NCBI RefSeq assembly: GCF_014836885.1
Contig: NZ_JACSPY010000008.1
Coordinates: 1 to 64,000 of the forward strand
Source: Brevibacterium gallinarum
Lineage (GTDB): Bacteria > Actinomycetota > Actinomycetes > Actinomycetales > Brevibacteriaceae
DNA: 64,000 nt
Direction: 5' to 3'
Within the stretch, counting starts at the first letter, position 1, and each line of letters begins with the position of its first letter. The translations under genes were made by a program, and so were the position numbers. This document shows, in pieces, positions 52,929 to 60,973 of this stretch. Below the pieces are notes generated by a model that made no database searches, was not told the DNA's origin, and saw only the letters and a list, made by a program, of their open reading frames with translations.

Positions 52929-53918
52929 TCAGTCGGCGCGGCGGGCGAAGAACGCCGCCATGACGGCACCGGAGACGTTGTGCCACACCGAGAACACCGC
53001 GCCCGGCAGGGCGGCCAGCGGTGAGAAGTAGGTCGCGGCCAGGGTGGCGGCCAGGCCGGAGTTCTGCAGGCCGACCTCGAAGGTCAGCGCCCGGCGCTCC
53101 GGTGCGCTCAGGCCGGTGAGCCGGCCGACGGCATAGCCCATGCCGAGGCCGAAGCAGTTGTGCAGGATGACCGCGGCGATGACGAGCAGCCCGGCCGAGA
53201 CGAGGGCGCCGGCGGAGCCTGCGACGACGATCGCCACAATGAGCGTGATCGCCAGCGTCGACAGCCACGGCAGCACCGGCATGATCGCATCGACCAGCCG
53301 TCCGGCCAGCGCGCGGATGAGGACACCGGCGACGACCGGGACGAAGACGGTCTTGACGATCGACATCATCATCGCCGCAGCGCTGACCTCCATGAACTGC
53401 CCGGCCAGCCACAGTGTCAGGATCGGGGTCAGCAGCGGGGCGAGCAGCGTCGAGCAGGTGGTGATCGTCACCGACAGGGCGACATCGCCGCGTCCCAGGT
53501 AGGTCACGACATTCGAGGCAGTGCCGCCGGGAGCGCAGCCGACGAGGATGACGCCGACGGCCAGCTCGGGCGGCAGACCGAGTGCGGTGGCCACCAGCCA
53601 GCCGGCCAGCGGCATGATGATGTACTGGGCGCCCAGGCCGATCGCCACGACCCACGGCCGTTTGGCGATGCGGGTGAAGTCCGGCAGTGTCAGCGTCAGG
53701 CCCATGAAGAACATGACACCGCCGAGCAGCCACGGCACCGCGGCAGCCATCGGGGTGAAGGCGCCGGGGGCGACGAAGCCGATGATGCCGCCGGCGAGGA
53801 CGAGCAGCGGGAAGACCGTCACCGCGATGCGGGCATTGCGCTCCTGGCGCGGGTCGCGGGCGATCGGCGGCTGCGCGGTCGCAGCATCTGCGGCGGTGGA
53901 TTCGTGCGGCTTCGTCAT
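52929..53918 (-). CDS. Bile acid:sodium symporter-family transporter
   Basis: 329 residues from ATG 53918, with GGGGA upstream. Nine to ten helices are present. The family motif VGVILVGCAPGGTASNVVTYLGRGDVALSV is split here by the length limit only. TFEVGLQNSGLAATLAATYF is the second signature. It transports organic anions or pantoate/pyruvate-type solutes with sodium. Bile acids are unlikely here, so the substrate is open. Confidence 0.9.
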   Translation of the reverse strand: MTKPHESTAADAATAQPPIARDPRQERNARIAVTVFPLLVLAGGIIGFVAPGAFTPMAAAVPWLLGGVMFFMGLTLTLPDFTRIAKRPWVVAIGLGAQYIIMPLAGWLVATALGLPPELAVGVILVGCAPGGTASNVVTYLGRGDVALSVTITTCSTLLAPLLTPILTLWLAGQFMEVSAAAMMMSIVKTVFVPVVAGVLIRALAGRLVDAIMPVLPWLSTLAITLIVAIVVAGSAGALVSAGLLVIAAVILHNCFGLGMGYAVGRLTGLSAPERRALTFEVGLQNSGLAATLAATYFSPLAALPGAVFSVWHNVSGAVMAAFFARRAD

Positions 53919-54011
53919 AGTCCCCGAGGGTGTCATGCGTCTCACCATCAGGCCAGTGCAGTCCGGACTGTGAGCGGGAATGATCGGCGAGCGTGCGCTG
54001 TTCGCTCCGGT

Positions 54012-55082
54012 ATGAAGCTCTCAGTTCTCGATCTCATCTCTGTGCGCGAAGGCCAGACGACCGGTCAAGCCCTGCGCGCCTCCAAGCAGCTCGTCGACAC
54101 CGCCGACCGCCTCGGCTTCACCCGCTACTGGGTGGCCGAGCACCACAACATGCCCTCGGTCGCCTCGACGGCACCTGCCACCGAGCTCATGTACCTCGGC
54201 CAGGATACCGAGCAGATCCGGCTGGGATCCGGCGGCGTCATGCTGCCCAACCACGCCCCGCTGGCTGTCGCCGAGCAGTTCGCACTGCTGACCGCCGCCT
54301 ACGGCGACCGCATTGACCTGGGCATCGGCCGGGCACCGGGCACCGACCCGATCACCTCAGCGGCGATGCGCGGACACCTCGGCGAAGGCCGCATGGTCGA
54401 CCGTGCCGGCAACACCCTCGATCCGGTCGAGCAGTTCCCGCAGCACATCGTCGACATCCTCAGCCTCTTCAGCCCCGGTGGTGCGGCGATCCCGATGTTC
54501 GGCGACAGGGTCCACCGGCTCTCACCGACTCCGAACCTCGATGCCGCTCCCGAGGTGTGGCTGCTGGGTTCGAGCGGGTACTCCGCCCAGCTCGCTGCCG
54601 CCCTCGGCCTCCCGTATGTCTTCGCCCACCACTTCGCCGGTCGCGGCACCGAGACCGCACTCAGCCTCTACCGCAGCGAGTTCACCGCCACTGAATACGG
54701 CAATTCGCCGAAGACCTTCGTCACCGTCAACACGATCGCCGCTGAGACCGAAGAGGAGGCCTGGAAGCTCGCCGGGCCGTACCAGTACACGATGGCCAAC
54801 CTGCGCGTCGGCGACCCGATGCGTCCGCTGCCGACTGTCGGCGCAGCTGTCGATGCGCTCATGAGCGACGGCCACCGCGCGCTGGCGGAGAAGATGACCG
54901 CCCCGTGGGCGATCGGCACCCCGGATCAGGTGGCAGCCAAGCTGCGGGCCGATGCCGAGCGGTTCGGGGTTGATGAGATCATGCTCCAGCCGGTCGCCGG
55001 TTCCTACGAGTCCGATCCGCTCGACGCGACACCGGCACGGGTGCGCACCCTCGAACTGCTCGCACCTGAGTTGCTCGGCTGA
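54012..55082 (+). CDS. Luciferase-like (LLM) flavin-dependent monooxygenase
   Basis: 356 residues from ATG 54012. It starts directly with MKLSVLDLISVREGQT, as in the MsnO8/LLM subgroup. GFTRYWVAEHHNMP and LGSGGVMLPNHAPLAVAEQF are diagnostic of group 2 LLM proteins. It uses reduced FMN or F420 and O2; the substrate is unknown. A longer upstream frame exists but runs antisense through the symporter gene. No ribosome site is evident. Confidence 0.9.
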   Translation: MKLSVLDLISVREGQTTGQALRASKQLVDTADRLGFTRYWVAEHHNMPSVASTAPATELMYLGQDTEQIRLGSGGVMLPNHAPLAVAEQFALLTAAYGDRIDLGIGRAPGTDPITSAAMRGHLGEGRMVDRAGNTLDPVEQFPQHIVDILSLFSPGGAAIPMFGDRVHRLSPTPNLDAAPEVWLLGSSGYSAQLAAALGLPYVFAHHFAGRGTETALSLYRSEFTATEYGNSPKTFVTVNTIAAETEEEAWKLAGPYQYTMANLRVGDPMRPLPTVGAAVDALMSDGHRALAEKMTAPWAIGTPDQVAAKLRADAERFGVDEIMLQPVAGSYESDPLDATPARVRTLELLAPELLG

Positions 55083-55618
55083 CCCGGCCCGCCCGGGTTC
55101 CGGTGCGGCAGCTCCTGGGGTGGGCCAGCCGGTGGCGGCGCCCGGCCTGCGCTCGATGAGCAGTGAGCTCAGCGACTGGGTGTCTGCCGCCAGTCGGGCC
55201 GAGCCGGGTTCGCCGTAGGCAGAGACCATGAGCGCGATGCCCCGGTCGAGTCCCCGGCAGCAGCTAGACCCGGGTGAACGATCCGGGAACTGCGCCGGAG
55301 TGGTGGATGCGTGCCTGCCTGCCGGCTGCCGAGGGCACCGTGTCGTAGTGCCAGCCGAAGCCTCATCGGCTGTCCGGTGAGCCGGTGTCCACGGCCGCGG
55401 CCACTCGAGAGGCCATTGAGACGTCCTTATCAACCATCACCCCATCGTCGTCGCACCCACCCGACCAGGGAAGCACTTCCCGGGGAAAACTAACTGAGGC
55501 ACGACCCCTAGCTACGCGGGGACTATCTATGAGTCTCGTCGCACCCTTGACTGCTCGGTGTCTGCGGTGTAACGTCGGTCACGCTAATCGAAAGCGATCG
55601 CCGCAAGGAGGAAAGCTG
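55083..55618. other. Gap of 530 bp before candidate bacteriocin locus 2
   Basis: On the - strand a short stretch near 55130-55260 (RGIALMVSAYGEPGSARLAA) looks like a decayed gene with no credible start. The right part is less GC-rich and contains the locus 2 promoter. I see no complete gene. Confidence 0.45.
55547..55575 (+). promoter_or_regulatory. Promoter of candidate bacteriocin locus 2
   Basis: TTGACT (55547-55552), a 17-bp spacer and TAACGT (55570-55575), 43 bp before the ATG. The -10 box and spacing are identical to locus 1. Confidence 0.75.
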
Positions 55619-56021
55619 ATGATTGCGAAATCGCGTATCGCGGCCGCGCTCGTCGCGTGTGTCGTGGCTACTGGTGCTGGGGTGGCGACGGGGTGTTCAG
55701 TCCGTTGAAGCCTCAGCCTGTAAAGGGAGCAACTCTAGGAAGAATATCTTTGCGGATCCTCACACGGGGTCTGAGGCGTGGGAAGTGAAGATCGATTCAT
55801 GCAAGGCATCGAAGCTGGTCGATGCCTACGGGAACGCGAAAGATGCTTCTGGTCTGGCCGGTCTGCTCGGAGCGAAGTGGTGGCCCGCCGGTGTAGTTGC
55901 AGGCGTATTTTATGGATGGGCTTGGAAAAACCAGTCTGCCGTCAAGAAGTGTGCTTCGAAGGGCACTGGCATCAAGTTCAAAGAAGTCGGTGGCGTTGTG
56001 ACTGGGTGCACAGCTCAATAA
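55619..56021 (+). pseudogene. Frameshifted secreted peptide precursor (locus 2)
   Basis: ATG 55619 follows AGGAGG and opens a signal peptide (MIAKSRIAAALVACVVATGA). The frame stops at 55708. Removing one G from the GGGG run at 55690-55693 continues it as VATGVQSVEASACKGSNSRK and on to TGCTAQ (TAA 56021). That gives about 134 residues with cleavage near ASA|CKG. The mature part has four Cys, the segment VKIDSCKASKLVDAYGNA, a hydrophobic core (GLAGLLGAKWWPAGVVAGVF) and the tail KKCASKGTGIKFKEVGG. The order matches locus 1. The shift could be a real mutation, a phase switch or a sequencing error. Confidence 0.65.
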
Positions 56022-56030
56022 GGAGGAGCA

Positions 56031-56210
56031 GTGGAGAAGAATATTTCCGTTATTGTTCTGCTTGCAGCTGGGATTTCAGTACTCGTTGCTCGCTCGTTCG
56101 GATACGTGAGTGAGATTTTCACCACTGTAGCGCTTGGTTTGCTCATTGTCGCTGGGCTTGTGCTGAATTTTGTTTTTACTCGTAAGGAAAACACTGGTGG
56201 AAGACGTTGA
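56031..56210 (+). CDS. Small two-helix membrane protein, candidate immunity partner (locus 2)
   Basis: 59 residues from GTG 56031, with AGGAGG at 56021-56026, nine bases after the precursor stop. Two helices (ISVIVLLAAGISVLVARSF and FTTVALGLLIVAGLVLNFVF) are followed by a basic tail (TRKENTGGRR). Codons are visibly AT-richer than the flanking genes. Same size class, topology and position as the locus 1 partner, without obvious sequence identity. It is followed at once by a strong terminator. Confidence 0.72.
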   Translation: MEKNISVIVLLAAGISVLVARSFGYVSEIFTTVALGLLIVAGLVLNFVFTRKENTGGRR

Positions 56211-56239
56211 CTGCTGACGTATGATTCTTCCTCAACCCG

Positions 56240-56285
56240 GCACCGGGACGATATCGAAGCATTTCGATATCGTCCCGGTGCTTTT
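56240..56285 (+). terminator. Strong intrinsic terminator of locus 2
   Basis: An 18-bp perfect stem (56240-56257 with 56264-56281) with a 6-base loop, then TTTT (56282-56285). Confidence 0.92.
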
Positions 56286-56357
56286 GGTTGCGTAATGTAA
56301 GTCTACGGGCTGTGGTACGGCATTTGGATGGCTGGGGTGCCATCGTTCCTTCATTGC

Positions 56358-59006
56358 TCAGTGCTTCCCGTCCCCGCCGGCGGCCCTGAGCCGGATCGAG
56401 CGGGCGAGGTCGTCACGCAGCTCGATGAGCAGCCGCCGCTGGGCTGCTGGGGCATCCGCATGGGACTCCAGCCACGCATCGGTCATCGCAAGCACCTCAT
56501 CGGGGCGGATCGACCAGCTGGGGTAGAGCTCGTTGACGAGCCGGCGGGCGATCTCGATCGACCGCTCCCAGAAGCCTTCGAGCAGCCGGAAGTACTCCTC
56601 GACGAACGGCTCGGTGATCGGCAGACCTGAGGAGACCGTGAAGCCTGCGATGCGCGCGGAGATGACGTCGTTGCTCAGCGACTCATCGCTCGTTGCCGCG
56701 GTGAATGCCCGCTGCTTGGCGATCGGCAGCGGCCGGGCGGCCTCGGCGGTCAGGGCGTGCAGCCGGCCAGAACCGGTCTGGTCGACCACCAGCGCCTCGT
56801 CGATATCGCACACATCGGCCCAGCCGAGGGTCGCCAGCGCGGTGAGCGCATGCCAGCGCAGCGCATGGTCGATCGTCAGACCCGGGAAGTCCGGGCGCAT
56901 ATCAGAACCGGCTTCGACGGCGAGCATCGCCTGTGCCAGTTCCCGGCCGGCGCGCACCGGCGGAGTCGACGTGTGGACCTTCGCGCTGCGCAGAACAAGT
57001 GAGAGCAGCGTGCGGGCCAGCGCCAGCTGCTCATCCGAACCCGGTTTCGAGGCCGCCAGCGCATCGAAGCTGACACCGAGCAGCCCGTCGAGGGCCGGGT
57101 CGACGAACCGCTCCGGCAGCCACTCATCAAGCGCGGTGAGCATCGTGCGCATGAGCGTGGCCGAGATCCCGGCGTGGGTCTCGCGGCTGAGCGACCGGCT
57201 GTAGGCGGTGAGGAAGTCGGTGACCGGCAGCAGCCCGTCGCGCATCGCATTCGTCAGCGCCGACCACACCAGCGCCCGGTCCATCGGATCAGCGAACCGG
57301 GACACATGCCTGAGCGCGGTCTGCGTGGACGTGTCGTCGAGGCGGACCTTGACGAAGTCGTCGTCACCGTAGTTCAGCAGCAGCAGATCCGGACGCGCGA
57401 CGCCCACCAGACCCGGGACCTCGGCACGTGCCGAATCGAAGTCGATCTCCCACGTCTGTGTGCGCGTGAGCACACTGCCCTTGCGGACGAATCCGGCGAG
57501 CTGGAGCCGGTGCGGGCGCACCACCTCGGCGCCGGCCTCACCCGCACCCGAGGTGCCGGTCCCGGAGTTCTGCTGCACCACCTCGGCGGCGGTGATGGTG
57601 CCCTCGTCATCGGTCTCGATCTCCAGGCTGAGCTCGGAGACTCCCGTCGTCTTCAGCCACGCATCGGCCCAGGCAGCCAGATCGCGGTCCGGGGCGGCTG
57701 CCTCGAGCGCGGTGAGGAAGTCGGTCAGCGTCGCGGTGCCGAACTCGTGGGCGCGGAAGTACTGGCGGGTGCCCTCCATGAAGGCGTCCTGGCCGACGTA
57801 GGCGACGAGCTGCTTGAGCACCGAGGCGCCCTTGGCGTAGGTGATGCCGTCGAAGTTGAGCTTGGCGGCCTCGACATCGGGGATGTCGGCGACGATCGGA
57901 TGGGTCGTCGGATACTGGTCCTGCCGGTACGCCCAGCCCTTGCGCTGCAGCGCGAAGGTCACCCAGCCGTCATCGAACTCGGTTGCCTCAGCCAGCGCGA
58001 GCCCGCCCATGTAGTCGGCGAAGGACTCCTTGAGCCACAGGTCATCCCACCACGCCATCGTCACAAGATCGCCGAACCACATGTGCGCCATCTCGTGCAG
58101 GATGACGTTGGCGCGCGCCTCATAGGAGGCGCGGGTGACCTTGTCGCGGAAGATGAGGGAATCGGTGAAGGTCACCAGGCCCGGGTTCTCCATCGCGCCG
58201 AGGTTGTACTCAGGCACGAAGATCTGGTCGTACTTGCCCCACGGGTAGGGGTAGTCGAAGTGCTCGTGGAAGAAGTCCAGGCCCTGCTTGGTGACGGTGA
58301 AGATCGACTCGGCATCCATGTGCTCGGCCAGTGAGGCGCGGGTGTGGACGCCCAGTTCGATCGTCTGGCCGGTCTGCGGGTGCGTGTACGTGTCGGTCGC
58401 GGTGGCGTAGTGGCCGGCGGTCACACAGGTGATGTAGGAGGACTGCACGCCGGTGACGGCGAACTCGTGGCGCAGCAGACCCTGGGCCGGTGCCGAGACG
58501 CTGGCAACCGGGGAGTTGCTGAGGACGGAGAAGTCCTTCGGGGCGGTGACGGTGAACTGGAATCGGGCCTTGAGGTCGGGCTGGTCGAAGTTGGCGAACA
58601 CCCGCCGGGCGTCGGTGGGCTCGTACTGGGTGTAGAGGTAGACCTTGTCATCGGCTGGGTCGAAGTAGCGGTGCAGGCCCTCACCGGAACGCGAGTACAG
58701 GCAGGCGGCGGTGATCTCCAGCCGGTTCGCCCCGGCGGTGACCGGGAAGTGGACGCGCGCGCCGTCGAAGGCGGTGCGCGGATTGAGCGGCTCATTGTTG
58801 ATCGTGACCGAGGACACCGAGTCGGCGATGAGGTCGATGAAAGTCTCACCGTCGCGCACGGCATCGAGATCGACGATCGTCGTCGAGGCGAACGTCTCCG
58901 CATCAGGATCTGTGGCCGCACTGAGATCGAGGTCGACGGTGTAGAGCTCGACGCTGAGCAGCTCCGAACGGGAGCGCGCCTGCGCGCGCGTGAGATTCGT
59001 GGTCAT
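56358..59006 (-). CDS. pepN: Aminopeptidase N (M1 metallopeptidase)
   Basis: 882 residues from ATG 59006, with AGGAGG upstream; the frame is open to 59105. GAMENPGLVTF (near residue 272) recognises substrate amino groups. HEMAHMWFGD (near 303) with the downstream KESFADYMG Glu forms the zinc site (HExxH-x18-E). The long C-terminal ERAP1-like helical domain is complete. It is an actinobacterial PepN with broad specificity for N-terminal residues and acts in the cytosol. Confidence 0.96.
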   Translation of the reverse strand: MTTNLTRAQARSRSELLSVELYTVDLDLSAATDPDAETFASTTIVDLDAVRDGETFIDLIADSVSSVTINNEPLNPRTAFDGARVHFPVTAGANRLEITAACLYSRSGEGLHRYFDPADDKVYLYTQYEPTDARRVFANFDQPDLKARFQFTVTAPKDFSVLSNSPVASVSAPAQGLLRHEFAVTGVQSSYITCVTAGHYATATDTYTHPQTGQTIELGVHTRASLAEHMDAESIFTVTKQGLDFFHEHFDYPYPWGKYDQIFVPEYNLGAMENPGLVTFTDSLIFRDKVTRASYEARANVILHEMAHMWFGDLVTMAWWDDLWLKESFADYMGGLALAEATEFDDGWVTFALQRKGWAYRQDQYPTTHPIVADIPDVEAAKLNFDGITYAKGASVLKQLVAYVGQDAFMEGTRQYFRAHEFGTATLTDFLTALEAAAPDRDLAAWADAWLKTTGVSELSLEIETDDEGTITAAEVVQQNSGTGTSGAGEAGAEVVRPHRLQLAGFVRKGSVLTRTQTWEIDFDSARAEVPGLVGVARPDLLLLNYGDDDFVKVRLDDTSTQTALRHVSRFADPMDRALVWSALTNAMRDGLLPVTDFLTAYSRSLSRETHAGISATLMRTMLTALDEWLPERFVDPALDGLLGVSFDALAASKPGSDEQLALARTLLSLVLRSAKVHTSTPPVRAGRELAQAMLAVEAGSDMRPDFPGLTIDHALRWHALTALATLGWADVCDIDEALVVDQTGSGRLHALTAEAARPLPIAKQRAFTAATSDESLSNDVISARIAGFTVSSGLPITEPFVEEYFRLLEGFWERSIEIARRLVNELYPSWSIRPDEVLAMTDAWLESHADAPAAQRRLLIELRDDLARSIRLRAAGGDGKH

Positions 59007-59110
59007 CTGTCCTCCTGTCACCGAGTCCCAGCATGTCATATAACCGACCGCGCCGGGCAGGTGATCACTGGGATTCGCAGCACAGCCGACGACGGGCCGG
59101 ACCACCCGTC

Positions 59111-59125
59111 TCTGCTCTCAGCAGA
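59111..59125. promoter_or_regulatory. Palindrome upstream of the PopR/ClgR-like gene
   Basis: TCTGCTCTCAGCAGA has perfect 6-bp arms. The same TCTGCTCT-AGC core recurs, on the opposite strand, in each 31-bp repeat before the clpP operon (60821-60913). It is a candidate binding site of the adjacent regulator. Confidence 0.6.
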
Positions 59126-59165
59126 TTTGGCAGACAGGCGGAGAACGTGCGGCCTACCATGAAGC

Positions 59166-59528
59166 ATGACTGAGATACACGTCGTCGCAGATGTCGATCA
59201 CGCAGGTTCTGCCGCAAGCCCGGTCACCGTGCGCTCGCACGAACCGCTGTGGCGGCAGATGGTCGGCCAGGCGCTGAGGCAGCGGCGGAGCGCTCGCGGT
59301 CAGACACTCGGACAGGTTGCGGCCCGAGCGGGGGTCTCACCGCAGTATCTATCGGAGATCGAGCGCGGCCTCAAAGACCCCTCGAGTGAGATCATCGCAG
59401 CCCTCAGCGGCGCCCTGGGCACCAGCCTGCTCGATCTCACCGCCGATGTCGCACGAACGCTCTCAGCATCGCGCACTCCTTGCGCGCAGGCAGCACCCGC
59501 CACGCTGTCGTGTGCGCTCGCTGCGTGA
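59166..59528 (+). CDS. ClgR/PopR-like XRE regulator of clp genes
   Basis: 120 residues from ATG 59166. The HTH core (RRSARGQTLGQVAARAGVSP followed by QYLSEIERGLKDPSSEI) is that of ClgR/PopR. The protein ends in -ALAA. ClgR and PopR are activators of clp genes and are themselves destroyed by Clp protease through C-terminal alanines, so the ending fits. It is convergent with a two-gene clpP operon, as in the streptomycete popR/clpP3P4 arrangement. This suggests PopR rather than the global ClgR. Confidence 0.85.
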   Translation: MTEIHVVADVDHAGSAASPVTVRSHEPLWRQMVGQALRQRRSARGQTLGQVAARAGVSPQYLSEIERGLKDPSSEIIAALSGALGTSLLDLTADVARTLSASRTPCAQAAPATLSCALAA

Positions 59529-59556
59529 GCGAGCCGCGTCTGCATTCCCGGGCTGC

Positions 59557-60144
59557 TCACCGCTGAGTGAGCACATGATCGAGCAGTCCGTAGTCGCGGG
59601 CCTGCCGAGCGGTGAAGACCCGATCATGGTCGGTGTCAGCCCGCAGCGTGGTGAGGCTCTGCCCGGTGTGGTGTGCCAGCACCTCCTCGATGTCGGAGCG
59701 CAGGCGGATCACCTCGTCTGCCTGCAGGATGAGGTCCGGGATCGTGCCCCGTCCCTGTGCGGCCGGCTGATGCAGCACGATGCGCGCGTGGGGCAGTGCG
59801 GCGCGCTTGCCGGGGGCACCGCCTGCCAGCAGGACCGCACCGACAGCCACGGCCTGCCCCACGCAGGTGGTGGCCACATCGGGTTTGATGAAGGTCATCG
59901 TGTCGTAGACGGCGAGCATGGCGCTCGGGTCGCCGCCGTCGCAGTTGATGTAGAGCTGGATGTCACGCTCGGGGCTCTCGGTCTCCAGGTGCAGCAGCTG
60001 GGCGATGAGCGTATTCGCCGCCCCAGCGTCGATTCCGGTGCCCAAGTAGATGACGCGTTCGGTCAGCAGGTGGGAGTAGACGTCGACGATGCGTTCGCCG
60101 CGGGGATGCTGGGCGATGACATTGGGAATGGTGTAGCTGCCCAT
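59557..60144 (-). CDS. ClpP-family protein lacking the catalytic serine (ClpR-like)
   Basis: 195 residues from ATG 60144, overlapping the clpP stop by one base. The ClpP fold is intact, and the His (ARIVLHQP, His125) and Asp (TDHDRVFTA, Asp174) are retained. However, the nucleophile motif G-x-A-[AY]-S-[MA] reads GQAVAVGAVLL, with Ala100 in place of Ser. It should be proteolytically inactive by itself and form mixed rings with the upstream ClpP. Serine-less ClpR subunits are known in cyanobacteria and plastids. Confidence 0.88.
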   Translation of the reverse strand: MGSYTIPNVIAQHPRGERIVDVYSHLLTERVIYLGTGIDAGAANTLIAQLLHLETESPERDIQLYINCDGGDPSAMLAVYDTMTFIKPDVATTCVGQAVAVGAVLLAGGAPGKRAALPHARIVLHQPAAQGRGTIPDLILQADEVIRLRSDIEEVLAHHTGQSLTTLRADTDHDRVFTARQARDYGLLDHVLTQR

Positions 60145-60770
60145 CAGGCATCAGTCTCCTTCTGAGGTGCGAAGCCGGCTGTCGAACGTGCCTGTGGGCG
60201 GTAGTCTGCGAACGATTTGACGATCACGTCGATGAAGCCGTAGTCGCGGGCCTCCTGCGCCGTATACCAGTGGTCGTGCAGCGAATCCTCGAACACCTGC
60301 TCGAGCGGCTGCCCGGTGTCTGCTGCGATGAGTCCGAGCACGGTGTCGCGCGTGTGCCGCAGGTCGTCAGCCTGGAGTGAGATGTCGACTGCGGAACCGC
60401 CGATCCCGGCCGAACCCTGGTGCATGAGCACGCGTGCGTGCGGCAGCGCCCTGCGCTTTCCCTTCGTCCCGGCGGACAGCAGGAACTGCCCTGCGCTGTA
60501 GGCGATGCCGAACACCAGTGTCGAGACGTCGTTCGGGATCGTGCGCATGACATCGCGTATCGCCAGCATGGCCGGCACCGAACCGCCGGGGGAGTGGATC
60601 CACAGGGAGATGTCGGAGATCGGGTCATCAGCTGCCAGCGTGATGAGCTGGGTGGCGAGCAGCGTGCCGTTGTCATTGTCGAGCGCCCCATCGAGGACGA
60701 GCACGCGGCGGTCATAGAATTCGCGTCGCACGGTCTCACTGAACAGCGGCGCAGTGGGAGTCTCAGTCAT
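60144..60770 (-). CDS. clpP: ATP-dependent Clp protease proteolytic subunit
   Basis: 208 residues from ATG 60770. The catalytic triad is present: Ser92 in GIAYSAGQFLLSAG, His117 in ARVLMHQGSAG and Asp166 in LHDHWYTA. The motif has Tyr before Ser rather than the usual Ala. It is the first gene of the two-gene operon. Three 31-bp repeats begin 51 bp upstream of the start. With the neighbouring regulator it resembles the inducible second clpP operon of actinobacteria rather than the essential clpP1P2. Confidence 0.93.
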   Translation of the reverse strand: MTETPTAPLFSETVRREFYDRRVLVLDGALDNDNGTLLATQLITLAADDPISDISLWIHSPGGSVPAMLAIRDVMRTIPNDVSTLVFGIAYSAGQFLLSAGTKGKRRALPHARVLMHQGSAGIGGSAVDISLQADDLRHTRDTVLGLIAADTGQPLEQVFEDSLHDHWYTAQEARDYGFIDVIVKSFADYRPQARSTAGFAPQKETDA

Positions 60771-60820
60771 GAGTCCATCGTCGTCCAGGCTGCGTCTCGA
60801 TCGGCCGTTCTCGTCTCACA

Positions 60821-60913
60821 GCAGAGCCGCTCAGAGCAGAGGCAGAACTGGGCAGAGCCGCCCAGAGCAGAGGCAGGACTGAGCAGAGCCGTTCACAGCA
60901 GAGGCAGGTCTGA
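60821..60913 (-). repeat. Three 31-bp tandem repeats upstream of the clpP operon
   Basis: Units at 60821-60851, 60852-60882 and 60883-60913 start with GCAGAGCCG and keep AGCAGAGGCAG. On the - strand each carries CTCTGCTCTGAGCGG or a close variant. That matches the palindrome in the regulator's own promoter (59111-59125). The 31-bp period is about three helical turns, so bound proteins would line up on one face. Confidence 0.88.
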
Positions 60914-60973
60914 GCGGTGCTGGAGCACGGTGATGGTGGTCGTGCACCGCACGCGTCGGCGATTGTGACCGGA

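Noticed and set aside
53160-54011. 280-codon N-terminal extension of the luciferase-like protein
   Set aside because: It runs antisense through the symporter gene and is low-complexity, while MKLSVLDLI at 54012 is the normal family start.
60821-60913. CRISPR array
   Set aside because: Units are directly adjacent with no spacers, and there are only three; no cas genes are present.
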